From: DATFWC01 sp045801465
Lineage (GTDB): Bacteria; Pseudomonadota; Alphaproteobacteria; Rhizobiales; Xanthobacteraceae
Direction: 5' to 3'
Length of the DNA: 45,068 bases
NCBI GenBank assembly: GCA_045801465.1
Contig: JBJMSU010000131.1
Coordinates: 1 to 45,068, forward strand
In this document: positions 8,461 to 16,456 of the stretch, one piece after another
Layout: every line of letters begins with the position of its first letter
How positions within the stretch are numbered: the stretch's first letter is position 1
Program-made: the position numbers and the translations under genes
The notes under the pieces: model-generated
Told to the model about the DNA's origin: nothing
Databases searched by the model: none
Seen by the model: only the letters and a program-made list of their open reading frames with translations

Positions 8461-8841
8461 ATGGCGCGCATCCTGATCGCCGAGGATGAAGAGGCCTTGC
8501 GCAACCTGGTCCGCCGCGCCCTCGCCGAAGCCGGCCATGACGTCGTCACTGCCGCCGACGGCGCCGAGGCGCTCGACCTGCTTACCCGCGCGCGCGGCGA
8601 CTTCGAGCTGCTTCTGGCCGACATCAAGATGCCGGTGATGGACGGCATCGCGCTAGCGCTGGCGGCGGCGCGCGATTATCCCGATCTCGCCATCCTGCTG
8701 ATGACCGGCTATGCCGATCAGCGCGAGCGCGCCCACGGGCTCGATGCGCTGATCCAGGACGTTATCGCCAAGCCGTTCACACCGGCCGAAATCCGCGCCG
8801 CGGTCGCGTGCGCCCTGGCGGCCACGCAGGGCAGGCTTTGA
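8461..8841 (+). CDS. cpdR: CpdR-like single-domain response regulator
   Basis: A 126-aa stand-alone receiver domain. In Caulobacter and rhizobia, unphosphorylated CpdR directs ClpXP to the cell pole and primes substrates for degradation, tying proteolysis to the CckA-ChpT phosphorelay. Receiver landmarks are complete: acidic Glu8/Asp9, phospho-acceptor Asp54 in LLADIKMPVMDG, Thr82 in LLMTGYAD and Lys104 in IAKPFTP. There is no output domain. The sequence closely resembles CpdR from Bradyrhizobium-type genomes (MARILIAEDE opening, DYPDLAILLMTGYADQRERAH). The start at 8461 gives the canonical opening; an upstream in-frame start would read through palindrome 2. Its place after the zinc-ribbon gene suggests co-transcription, although the two palindromes between them could attenuate or stabilise the message. 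Confidence 0.88.
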   Translation: MARILIAEDEEALRNLVRRALAEAGHDVVTAADGAEALDLLTRARGDFELLLADIKMPVMDGIALALAAARDYPDLAILLMTGYADQRERAHGLDALIQDVIAKPFTPAEIRAAVACALAATQGRL

Positions 8842-9204
8842 ACCGCGACCTGGTGGGGCTGGCCATGACCGTCACTGCCAGACTCAAGCAAACCGGGAAA
8901 ACAGCCCGTTCTGCCAAGGCTGCCGCGAAGGATACCGACCGGCGTGGAATATACTTTCTGTCTGCGCGAGGCGCTCCGTTGCTCTTGGCGCATTAAGCGC
9001 TCAAAAGAACCTATTTGGCGCATTCAACGAGACTGCGATTCTGCCCAGTTTCCGATTTCCCTGGACTTTCGTCAGGTAGAGGCCCAAGTATAAAAAGACC
9101 GAGACGCCAACGCAAAGCGTTCGGGCCTTCAATTCAACTTATTGCATCCATCGGGATGAATGTTGCACTCGCTCCGAAACAGGTCGGGCGAAAGGAAAAT
9201 AGCT
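8842..9204. other. intergenic stretch, no gene recognised
   Basis: About 360 bp between cpdR and the next gene. No convincing reading frame, tRNA or terminator was seen. It contains two TTGGCGCATT words (about 8985 and 9014) and an A-rich patch near 9088. It presumably carries the promoter of the following gene. Confidence 0.4.
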
Positions 9205-9588
9205 ATGCAAAGTCCGTCATTTTTGGCTCCGTTCTTGGCCGGCGACTCGCCGAAACGTCTGCTGCAGGGAATAGTCGCTGGCGCGATCTTAACCATGATC
9301 CTCGGCTTCAATTGGGGCGGGTGGAAGCTGGGAAGCACCGCCAAGGAGATGGCGCAGAAAAGTGCTCAAACCGCCGTTATCGAAGTGCTGGCGCCGATCT
9401 GCGTCGACAGGTTCCAGCGGGCTGCGGAGGCTCCGGCGAATTTCGTCGAATTGAAAAAGGTCAGTTCGTGGCAGCAGGACACGTTCATCGAGAAGGGCGG
9501 CTGGGCCACATTCCCCGGCATGACCTCGCCTGATCGGGGAGTCGCGCAGGCGTGTGCCAATCTGCTGGCCGCGGCAGCAAAGCAGTAG
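9205..9588 (+). CDS. conserved hypothetical one-helix membrane protein
   Basis: A 127-aa protein, start chosen at 9205 because AAAGGA precedes it at good spacing; an in-frame TTG/ATG 45 bp upstream lacks this. A GD-SPKRLLQGIVAG N-terminus leads into one transmembrane helix (about residues 18-38, ending GFNWGGW). The remainder looks extracytoplasmic: a helical stretch with Cys (API-C-VDRFQ), a VELKKVSSWQQDTFIEKGGWAT block and a second Cys near the C-terminus (AQACANLL), which might form a disulfide. I recall this as a widespread uncharacterised alphaproteobacterial family; function unknown. It stands alone, converging on the glycosyltransferase gene. Confidence 0.75.
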   Translation: MQSPSFLAPFLAGDSPKRLLQGIVAGAILTMILGFNWGGWKLGSTAKEMAQKSAQTAVIEVLAPICVDRFQRAAEAPANFVELKKVSSWQQDTFIEKGGWATFPGMTSPDRGVAQACANLLAAAAKQ

Positions 9589-9629
9589 TGACTTAGCGCC
9601 AGTGAACTTAGCACCGGTTCTCGCAGCCT

Positions 9630-11480
9630 TCAGGCAGATCGCTCTGGCAAGGACTGCATCAAGCGTTTCCATGCTGCAGCCAGGAGACCACCGAGCCCGA
9701 GCCAGCGGGCAGATCTCAATCCTTGGATTTTCGCTTCAAGCTCCTGAATGCGGGCCACAAAGGCGGCACGATCGACGCAAAGTTCGCCGATCCGGTCGGT
9801 GAAGGCACGGCGTTCGGCCTGAAGCGTCGTATCGAGCTCGCGGATACGACCTGTAAAAGCGCCACGCTCAGCCTGAAGAGTTGTTTCGAGCTCGCGGATG
9901 CGGGCGACATAAGCCTCGCGTTCTGCTTCGAAGGTTCTCTGCGCCTCGGCAATCTGGTTCGCATGAGCCCGGCGCTCTGCTTCTCCACTCGATTGCAGCT
10001 CGGTGATCCTGGCGACGAAAGCCTGGTGCTCTGCCTGAAGAGTCGCCTGAAGCTCGCGGATGCGGGCAATCGCCGCTTGACGCTCGGCCTCGAAGGTCTT
10101 CTGCAAATCTGCCACGTGGCCGGCATGGGCACGCCGTTCCCGGTCGATAGCGGCTTGCAGGCTCGTGATCCGGTTGGCGGAAGCCCGTCGTATCCGCTCC
10201 ATGGTTCTGAGCCGGTCGGAGGTCGGCGGCAACTCGACGGTGGGCAACGTCGGGTGCCCGTACAGCGCGATGGTCTCATGCACCATCCGCGACTGTCCGA
10301 ACCGCTCGGAAACGAAGGCCGGTCCATAGACGGACGCGCTCTGCTGCCAATGAGGTTCGGCCAGGATCTTGAGGACGGCGCCAGCAAGGCTCGACACGGA
10401 ACGATCCTTGACCAGCAAACCGGTCTTGCCGTTGCACACGGCTTCGGCCGTCCCGCCGACCGGCGGGGCGACAACCGGAACCCCGGCGGCCTGCGCCTCG
10501 ATCAGGACGTTCGGCACGCCTTCGAATCGCGATGTCATGAGAAAAACATCCATGAGGGCATACATGGATCCGACATCGAAGATCGGGCCGGGCAGGATGA
10601 CTCGTTCGGCCATCCCAAGTTCCTGGACTTTCCGAGCGATGTCGTCGGCGAGCCTGCCGTAGCCGGCCAGAACGAACTGTACATCGGGGCGTGCCGCAGC
10701 AACCGCCGCGGCGGTCTCCAACCAGAGGAAAGGATCCTTCTCGGCAGCGAAGCGCATGACCGCGCCGACCACGCGGGCGCCGTCCTGCAGCCCGAGGCTT
10801 TGGCGACAGATCGCTGCATCCCGCTTGCTTCGAATGCGGATGCTGCCGGGCGAGAACCCGTTATAGACCAGATTGGTCGTGCCGCTCGGCATATTCAGCC
10901 ACGTTTCGTACTCGGCGCTGTTCGTCGCGCTGTTGTTGAGTATGGCTACATTCGGGTTGCGCATGAGCAGATGATAGGCATCGCGGTAGAGGTCCGATGT
11001 GGCGACGCCCATGCGGAAGGGAGGTACGTTGCGCTGGCTGAGCACGATGCGCGGGACGCCGATATCGGTGGCGGTGATCCCGCCGATGACGTTGGCGGTG
11101 TCCGACCAGCAATGCACGATGGCGGGCTGAAAATCTCTGATCGCGCGATCCAGCGCCTCTCCGAGCTGCATGATATCGACGTGGTCGAGCAGGGATACGA
11201 AGCGTGAAAGCGCGGAAACCGATCGACGTGCGGGGTGGGAGAGAACCTCGTCATAGAAATCCGGCGGTCGACGCGACGTGATGCCGAGCTTCCAAAACTC
11301 GTCCTCCAGGCTGAATTGTGCGTGGATATCCGCCAGATCGAAGATCTCGATCTCGTAGCCGAGGGCGACGAGGCCTTCGGCGGTCGCCAGCATCTGGCGC
11401 TCGCAGCCGCCCATCGCCAGCGCCGACGCGACCATGAGGACACGCTTGGCGCCCGGCGCAAAAACCTGATCGGGGCCCAT
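9630..11480 (-). CDS. GT4-type glycosyltransferase with 18-residue-repeat helical C-terminal tail
   Basis: A 616-aa protein. Residues 1 to about 400 form a GT-B glycosyltransferase of the GT4 type: RVLMVASALAMGGCERQ at the N-terminus (nucleotide-sugar/acceptor loop), VLAGYGRLADD in the C-terminal Rossmann half, and SRFEGVPNVLIEAQAAGVPV, the conserved EGxPxxxxEAxA donor-binding motif. From about residue 443 to 582 there are seven complete and one shortened copies of an 18-residue unit with consensus T-L-Q-A-E-R-x-A-F-x-x-R-I-x-E-L-x-x, predicted as one long helix or coiled coil. A short hydrophobic/basic end follows (WLGLGGLLAAAWKRLM) that could sit on the membrane. Donor and acceptor are unknown. 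The repeated tail is unusual for GT4 and may set oligomerisation or reach. Confidence 0.87.
   Translation of the reverse strand: MGPDQVFAPGAKRVLMVASALAMGGCERQMLATAEGLVALGYEIEIFDLADIHAQFSLEDEFWKLGITSRRPPDFYDEVLSHPARRSVSALSRFVSLLDHVDIMQLGEALDRAIRDFQPAIVHCWSDTANVIGGITATDIGVPRIVLSQRNVPPFRMGVATSDLYRDAYHLLMRNPNVAILNNSATNSAEYETWLNMPSGTTNLVYNGFSPGSIRIRSKRDAAICRQSLGLQDGARVVGAVMRFAAEKDPFLWLETAAAVAAARPDVQFVLAGYGRLADDIARKVQELGMAERVILPGPIFDVGSMYALMDVFLMTSRFEGVPNVLIEAQAAGVPVVAPPVGGTAEAVCNGKTGLLVKDRSVSSLAGAVLKILAEPHWQQSASVYGPAFVSERFGQSRMVHETIALYGHPTLPTVELPPTSDRLRTMERIRRASANRITSLQAAIDRERRAHAGHVADLQKTFEAERQAAIARIRELQATLQAEHQAFVARITELQSSGEAERRAHANQIAEAQRTFEAEREAYVARIRELETTLQAERGAFTGRIRELDTTLQAERRAFTDRIGELCVDRAAFVARIQELEAKIQGLRSARWLGLGGLLAAAWKRLMQSLPERSA
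9735..10154 (-). repeat. in-frame 54-bp tandem repeat array encoding the helical tail
   Basis: Seven 54-bp units plus a 42-bp partial unit in the glycosyltransferase gene, encoding residues 443-582. Unit boundaries keep exact 18-residue register, e.g. TTLQAERGAFTGRIRELD followed by TTLQAERRAFTDRIGELC. The DNA copies share the reverse-strand word gagctcgcggatgcg, pointing to expansion by duplication. Confidence 0.85.
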
Positions 11481-11515
11481 CGGATACGATCACGCGTTCG
11501 GCACGTCGGCGGTAC

Positions 11516-12943
11516 TCAGCCCTGCGAAATAAATTTCGTATTCAAGTAGGCGCCGAGCCCCTCGATGCCGCCTTCGCTGCCGTGGCCGGACTCCTTGACG
11601 CCGCCGAACGGCGTCTCCGGTGTCGAGATTGCAACGGAGTTGACGCCGACCATGCCCGACTCGATGGCGTCGCCGATGGCTGCCGCGGTCGCATTGGAGG
11701 AGGTGAACGCGTAGGCGGCGAGGCCATAAGGAAGGGAGTTCGCGCGCTCGACCACCTCGTCGAAGCTCTTGAAGGTGACGATCGGGGCGATCGGGCCGAA
11801 CGGCTCCTCGCGCATCACCTTGGCGTCATCGGGAACGTCGGTCACCACCGTCGGCTCGTAGAAGAATCCCTGGTTGCCATGGCGTGCCCCGCCGGTCACG
11901 ACCTTGGCGCCGTGGTCCTTGGCATCGTTGACGAAGGTCTCCATGGCGTCGATGCGCCGAGCATTGGCCATGGGTCCCATGGTGATGCCTTGCTCCAACC
12001 CATCGCCGAGCTTGATCGCCTTGGCGTAATCGGTAAAGCGCGCCAGGAACTTCTTGTATACCGGCTCCTGCACGTAGAAGCGCGTCGGCGAGATGCAAAC
12101 CTGGCCGGCGTTGCGATACTTGAACGCCGCGATGGTATCGGCGGCCTTCTCGGGATCGGCATCGGCGAACACCACGACGGGCGAATGGCCGCCGAGCTCC
12201 ATGGTCGTGCGCTTCATGCCCTTGGCGGCCAACACGGCCAAGTGTTTGCCCACCGGAATCGAGCCGGTGAACGAGATCTTTCGCACCGCGTCTTTGGCGA
12301 GCAGGTGCTCGGAGATTTCCGCCGGCACGCCGAACACGAGGTTGAGCACGCCCGCCGGCAATCCGGCATCGGCGAAGCAGCGCACCATCTCGATACACGA
12401 CCCTGGCGTTTCCTCCGAGGCCTTGAGGATCAGGGCGCAACCCGCCGCCAGCGCGCCGCCGATCTTGCGCGCCGGCGTCAGGGTGGGGAAGTTCCACGGT
12501 GTGAAGGCGGCGACGATGCCGACCGGCTCGTGGACCACGAGCTGGCGCGTCCCTTTGGCCCGCCCGGGCACAATGCGACCGTAGGAGCGGCGGCCCTCCT
12601 CGGCGTACCAGTCGATGATGTCGGCCGAGGTGAGCACCTCCATGCGCGACTCGGCGTAGACCTTGCCCTGCTCCTGCACGAGGATCTTGGCGATGGCGTC
12701 GTGGCGCTCGCGCATCAGGTCGGCCGCCTTGCGCATGACCTTGGCGCGATCATAGGCCGACGTCGTCCGCCACGTCGCAAAGCCTTTTTTCGCCGCTTCG
12801 AGCGCGTGATCGAGATCGGCCTTGGAGGCGTGCGGCAGATGCGCGAGCGGCTTTGCGCTCGCCGGATTGATCACCTCCTCGCCTTTGCGACCCTCGCCGT
12901 TGAGCCAGGCGCCGTCGATGTAGAGCTGAAGCTGCGGATACAT
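11516..12943 (-). CDS. NAD(P)-dependent aldehyde dehydrogenase, succinate-semialdehyde dehydrogenase type
   Basis: A full-length 475-aa aldehyde dehydrogenase. Catalytic residues are all visible: Asn151 in FTPWNFP, general base Glu249 in MELGGHSP, nucleophile Cys283 in NAGQVCISPTR, and EEPFGP plus PFGGVKESG-type motifs near the C-terminus. The closest recognised subgroup is succinate-semialdehyde dehydrogenase (GabD/SSADH-like), which oxidises succinic semialdehyde to succinate, but substrate choice in this group (glutarate semialdehyde, other aldehydes) cannot be fixed by motifs. The gene stands alone on the minus strand with a toxin-antitoxin pair upstream and the glycosyltransferase gene 35 bp downstream. 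No gabT-like aminotransferase is nearby. Confidence 0.9.
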   Translation of the reverse strand: MYPQLQLYIDGAWLNGEGRKGEEVINPASAKPLAHLPHASKADLDHALEAAKKGFATWRTTSAYDRAKVMRKAADLMRERHDAIAKILVQEQGKVYAESRMEVLTSADIIDWYAEEGRRSYGRIVPGRAKGTRQLVVHEPVGIVAAFTPWNFPTLTPARKIGGALAAGCALILKASEETPGSCIEMVRCFADAGLPAGVLNLVFGVPAEISEHLLAKDAVRKISFTGSIPVGKHLAVLAAKGMKRTTMELGGHSPVVVFADADPEKAADTIAAFKYRNAGQVCISPTRFYVQEPVYKKFLARFTDYAKAIKLGDGLEQGITMGPMANARRIDAMETFVNDAKDHGAKVVTGGARHGNQGFFYEPTVVTDVPDDAKVMREEPFGPIAPIVTFKSFDEVVERANSLPYGLAAYAFTSSNATAAAIGDAIESGMVGVNSVAISTPETPFGGVKESGHGSEGGIEGLGAYLNTKFISQG

Positions 12944-13051
12944 GGGGCCCTCCCGTTTATCAGCCTGTCGGTGATGGATTAGCAGCTTTCAATATCGGAT
13001 TCATCCCGCCTCGGCGCGGCGAGTAGAAAATCAAAGATCTACAAAGCCGTT

Positions 13052-13357
13052 CTATCGCTGAAGAAGGTCGCGCGAGATGTTGCGGCGACCGTGCAAAATA
13101 CGGAGCAATGTGAGGGTATCATCCTCGCGTGCGTAATCGTAGATCAAGATGTAGGGAAAAACCACAGCAACGCGAGTGTTGAGGCCAAGACTGGGCCGTG
13201 GCGCCCCGATCTCGGGCATGCTGACAAGTCGCTCGATCGTCCAGCTAAACCGACGGGCGTAATCGGCCGCAACAGGACGGCCAGCTTGTTGTTCAAGGTA
13301 GACGAGAATGTCGCGGGTGTCGGCTTCGGCATCGGCCGTGACGACCAGACGCGTCAT
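13052..13357 (-). CDS. RelE/ParE-family toxin
   Basis: A 101-aa protein with the RelE/ParE fold signature: MTRLVVTADAEADTRDILVYLEQQAG at the N-terminus (strand, two helices), FPYILIYDYARED (central strands) and TLLRILHGRRNI at the end, the last typical of ParE, which poisons DNA gyrase. Its ATG overlaps the upstream antitoxin stop in an ATGA, so it is the second gene of a two-gene operon. An earlier in-frame start would lie inside the antitoxin gene. Assignment to ParE rather than RelE rests on the LRILHGRRNI ending and the partner type; activity is untested. Confidence 0.85.
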   Translation of the reverse strand: MTRLVVTADAEADTRDILVYLEQQAGRPVAADYARRFSWTIERLVSMPEIGAPRPSLGLNTRVAVVFPYILIYDYAREDDTLTLLRILHGRRNISRDLLQR

Positions 13358-13605
13358 CGAGAGCGCAGAATCTCGATCTTGGCGTTGAGTCGTTTGAAGT
13401 ATTCTTCGCCTGAAAGAATGTCGCCGCGGGCGACCGACGCACGAGCCTGATCCACGTACCGCTTGGCCCAAGCGAAATCGTCACTATGCATGGCCATGAG
13501 GTCGGTGACGGCCGTAGCCAGTGCTTCGTCGATCGACGTGAATTGTCCAGCCGCGACCTGAGCTTCAAGCCATTTCTGCTGCTCGGGCGGAAGCGTAACG
13601 TTCAT
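13354..13605 (-). CDS. ParD-like antitoxin
   Basis: An 83-aa protein opening MNVTLPPEQQKWLEAQVAAGQF, a ribbon-helix-helix DNA-binding strand and helix as in ParD/CC2985-type antitoxins, followed by helices ending in a toxin-wrapping segment (GEEYFKRLNAKIEILRSR). It precedes the toxin gene and overlaps it by four bases, the usual antitoxin-first order. It is expected to neutralise the toxin by direct contact and to autorepress the operon with it. The short gap to the next gene upstream (47 bp) must hold the promoter, so some may lie inside the TIGR02302 gene end. Confidence 0.83.
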   Translation of the reverse strand: MNVTLPPEQQKWLEAQVAAGQFTSIDEALATAVTDLMAMHSDDFAWAKRYVDQARASVARGDILSGEEYFKRLNAKIEILRSR

Positions 13606-13652
13606 CTAGTCAATATAGGCCGTCGCGGGATTGCAGGCCAGCATGTGGCGCG

Positions 13653-16274
13653 TCAGAAATCCTTCAGCAGGCGCTCGATATATTCGAGCTCGAGCTGCGG
13701 GCGGAACGACTCGCCGAAGCGTCGGCGCAGCTCCTCGAGAATCCGGCGCGCGCGCTGAACGTCGATCTCGCCCGGCACCTTGACGGTGACGTCATCGCCA
13801 TAGTCGCGGCCGCGCAACGGACGGCCGAGCGGATCGGTGTCCTGCTGGGCGCGCGCTTGCCCGGTGCGCCCGGGCTGGCCCGGCCCTGGTCCCATCTGTT
13901 GCTGCATCATCTGCGCGAGCCCCTGCGCGCCCTTGCGCATGGCGTCGATGGCGCGGCCCTGGGCATCGACGGCGCCCTCGGCATTGCCGTCGCCCAGCGC
14001 ACCCTCGGCTTCTCCCATGGCCTCGCCGGCACGGCCAAGCTGATCTGCCTCGGCCTGGCCTTGGCCTTGCTGTCCTTGCTGGCCTTGTTGGCCCTGCTGT
14101 CCTTGCTGGCCGAGCCCGCGCTTGCGCATTTCCTCGAGCAGCTTCTGCAGCTGCTGCCGCAACGCCTGCTGGTTCTGCTGCAGCTCCCCGAATTGCTGAC
14201 CCCGCTGCCCCTGCTGTCCTTGCTGTCCCTGTTGGCCCTGCTGTCCTTGCTGACCGCGCTGGCCACGTTGACGTTCGCGGCGCGTATCCTGACCCTCGCG
14301 GAAGGTGCGGTCGCGCAGCTGCTGCTGCTTGCGGATCATGTCGCCAAGCTCGTCGAGCGCCGACATCATGTCGTCGCCGTCGTCACCGTCCATCTGGCCG
14401 CCGGGGCGCGCCATCTGCAGGTTCTCGAGGAGCGATTGCAGCTCCTCGAGCAGGCGGCGCGCCGCATCCTTGGCGCCGGAGCGGGCGAGATTTTCGATGC
14501 GGTCGAGCATGTTCCGCAGGTCTTGCGGACGGATCTCGCGCGCGTTGCGGTCGAGCGGCCGCGACAGCTGCTGCGGGTTCTTGCGCATCTCCTCGGCCAT
14601 CGCCTGCATGAACTTGTCGAGAGCGGCGCGCAGCTCGTCGGTGAGGCGCTTGATCTCGTCCTCGCTCGCGCCGCGCTCGAGCGCCTGACGCAAGGCCTCC
14701 TGCGCCTGGCGCAAAGCGGCCTCGGCGTCGGAAACGTTGCCGTCCTCGATGTTGACGGCCATCTGCCAGAGCCGCTGCACCACCTCGCGCAGGTCGTCGT
14801 CGGAGCGGGCGTTGGCGAGCCGCCAATAGATCGAGCGCAGGCCAAGATAGATGCCGGCCTCGGGGATGAACCGCTCGGGTGCGATGGTGAGCGCGTCCAG
14901 CGAGCGCGAAACCTGCTTGCGCGCCTCGGCATCGAGCGCGAGATTGCGCCGCTGCTCGACCAGCGCCTTGGCGAGCGGCTTGACGAAGATGCGCTGCGGC
15001 AGCCTGAATTCGTGCGGGCTGCTGCGGCCTTCGTTGTTGGCTTCGTCGCGGGCGGTGAGCGTCATCACCACGTCGACGCCGGCCCAGGGATGCTCGGTCA
15101 GGTCCTTGGTGGTCTGGCCGACGCCGTTGCGCGTGCGAGCCTGCGGCAGCACCAGCGGCAATTCCGGCGGGCCGTAAAGCGGCCGGGCGGCCTTGTCGTC
15201 CTTCGTCTCCTTGCGCTCGAACAGGGCCTTGGCTTCCACCACGCCGTAATCGTCTTCGATCTTGTAGTCGAGCTTGAGCGCGCCGCGGCCCTGGGCTTCC
15301 GGATCCTTCGCCAGCGCGATCGTCGGCGTGCGGTCCGGGATGGCGGCAAACCGCCACGTCACGTCGTCATCACCGGCGCCGCGCAAGGTTACGCTGCCGT
15401 TGTCGCGGACGGTGAAGCGGCGCTCCTCGGTTCCGGCCGGCGGTGCGGGAGCGCCGTCGCGCCCAGTTTCCGCGAGCCCGCCGCTGGCGACCACTTCGAC
15501 ACGCGTGTTGGCAGTGGCGCGGATCACCAGGACGCTGCCGGCGGGGACCGACACCGGCTGGGCTTGCGCGGTCTGCACCTGCTCGCCGGCCCGCAGGCCG
15601 GGCAGGATGACGGGAGGCTTGGCAGTATAGGGTGGGGGCGTGACCCAGGCATCGACGCGATAGTTTGCGACCGGCACCACGCCCATCCAGTCGAACGCCG
15701 CGGTGATACGCTTGATCCGCTCGCCGCCGGCCGCGAAGAAGGTTGCCACCACGAGCACCAGGACGAGTGCACGCAAGGCATAAGGATCGCGCGCGATCAG
15801 GCGCGGTCGCGGAAATCCGGCCTTGAAGGCACGCGCAGCCCGCACCGCCCATTCCACATGGGCGCGCCACAGCGCGACCGACCAGGGGTCGCCGCTGGTC
15901 GTCGCCATCTCGTCCGCCATGGCGGTGGCGGGACGATGTTTGAGCCCGGTGCCGCGGTCGAGACGACGCAAGCCGTCGAAGGCGCTCGGCATGCTCAGGC
16001 GCAGGATCGGAACCGCCCCGGCTGCCAGGATCACCAGCAGGACGAACAGGCCGATCGCGCGTCCGATCGGCGGCAGGGCGAGCCACAGGCCGGCCCAGGA
16101 GACGATGAGGAAGAGCCCGATGACCGTCGCCAATGCCGCGAGCGCCGGCCACAGCCGCTCCCATAGAATGGCCCAGCGGGCCCGGGTGAGCGCGCGCGCC
16201 AGCAACGCCTCGGCCAACTGCTCTTCGCCGCGACGCAGCTGGTCGCTTGAGCTTTGTGTTGGCCGGTCCGTCAC
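13653..16274 (-). CDS. TIGR02302/DUF4175 family membrane protein with Gln/Gly-rich repeats
   Basis: An 873-aa member of the alphaproteobacterial low-complexity family TIGR02302 (DUF4175), function unknown. Transmembrane helices fall at about residues 42-62, 70-92 and 165-184. A large probably periplasmic beta-rich region (about 185-430) follows, then a helical, charged region (about 430-670), then two Gly-Gln-Gln triplet tracts at about residues 671-695 and 721-740. The C-terminus carries DPLGRPLRGRDYGDDVTVKVPGEIDVQRARRILEELRRR, the best-conserved family block. Neighbours match the usual setting: lysA, lptM and argH upstream on the same strand. The 183-bp gap to lysA shows no gene. A cell-envelope scaffold role is plausible but unproven. 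Confidence 0.88.
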   Translation of the reverse strand: MTDRPTQSSSDQLRRGEEQLAEALLARALTRARWAILWERLWPALAALATVIGLFLIVSWAGLWLALPPIGRAIGLFVLLVILAAGAVPILRLSMPSAFDGLRRLDRGTGLKHRPATAMADEMATTSGDPWSVALWRAHVEWAVRAARAFKAGFPRPRLIARDPYALRALVLVLVVATFFAAGGERIKRITAAFDWMGVVPVANYRVDAWVTPPPYTAKPPVILPGLRAGEQVQTAQAQPVSVPAGSVLVIRATANTRVEVVASGGLAETGRDGAPAPPAGTEERRFTVRDNGSVTLRGAGDDDVTWRFAAIPDRTPTIALAKDPEAQGRGALKLDYKIEDDYGVVEAKALFERKETKDDKAARPLYGPPELPLVLPQARTRNGVGQTTKDLTEHPWAGVDVVMTLTARDEANNEGRSSPHEFRLPQRIFVKPLAKALVEQRRNLALDAEARKQVSRSLDALTIAPERFIPEAGIYLGLRSIYWRLANARSDDDLREVVQRLWQMAVNIEDGNVSDAEAALRQAQEALRQALERGASEDEIKRLTDELRAALDKFMQAMAEEMRKNPQQLSRPLDRNAREIRPQDLRNMLDRIENLARSGAKDAARRLLEELQSLLENLQMARPGGQMDGDDGDDMMSALDELGDMIRKQQQLRDRTFREGQDTRRERQRGQRGQQGQQGQQGQQGQQGQRGQQFGELQQNQQALRQQLQKLLEEMRKRGLGQQGQQGQQGQQGQQGQGQAEADQLGRAGEAMGEAEGALGDGNAEGAVDAQGRAIDAMRKGAQGLAQMMQQQMGPGPGQPGRTGQARAQQDTDPLGRPLRGRDYGDDVTVKVPGEIDVQRARRILEELRRRFGESFRPQLELEYIERLLKDF
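14057..14265 (-). repeat. two GQQ-triplet (collagen-like) codon repeat tracts
   Basis: Within the TIGR02302 gene, reverse-strand runs of ggc/gga-cag-caa type codons encode about eight Gly-x-y triplets (14190-14265) and six (14057-14113), separated by a Gln-rich helix. The short-period DNA repeat is prone to length change by slippage. Confidence 0.75.
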
Positions 16275-16456
16275 TTAGGGCTCCGATTCATCCCGCGAGG
16301 GCCAATTTATCATGCCGGCTATGGGGGCTACCACCCTACACAACAATTTGACGGCACCACAGTTTCTTCATTTCATTCGGATTTGCAATTTTCGCGCCAA
16401 ATCATGGCCGCATTGCAGCTACTGGGACGCTCGTGCCGAGCCAACGCGGCACGCGC

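Noticed and set aside
9589..9629. ACTTAGCGCC / ACTTAGCACC direct repeat 15 bp apart after the one-helix protein gene
   Set aside because: Short and inexact in a 40-bp gap; no function or wider family evident.
12944..13051. possible small gene upstream of the aldehyde dehydrogenase gene
   Set aside because: 108-bp gap between it and the toxin gene shows no frame with family features or start signal.
13857..16166. 769-codon open frame on the plus strand opposite the TIGR02302 gene
   Set aside because: It is antisense to a real gene, rich in Leu/Arg/Ala low-complexity text created by the GC-rich complement; no domain or start signal.
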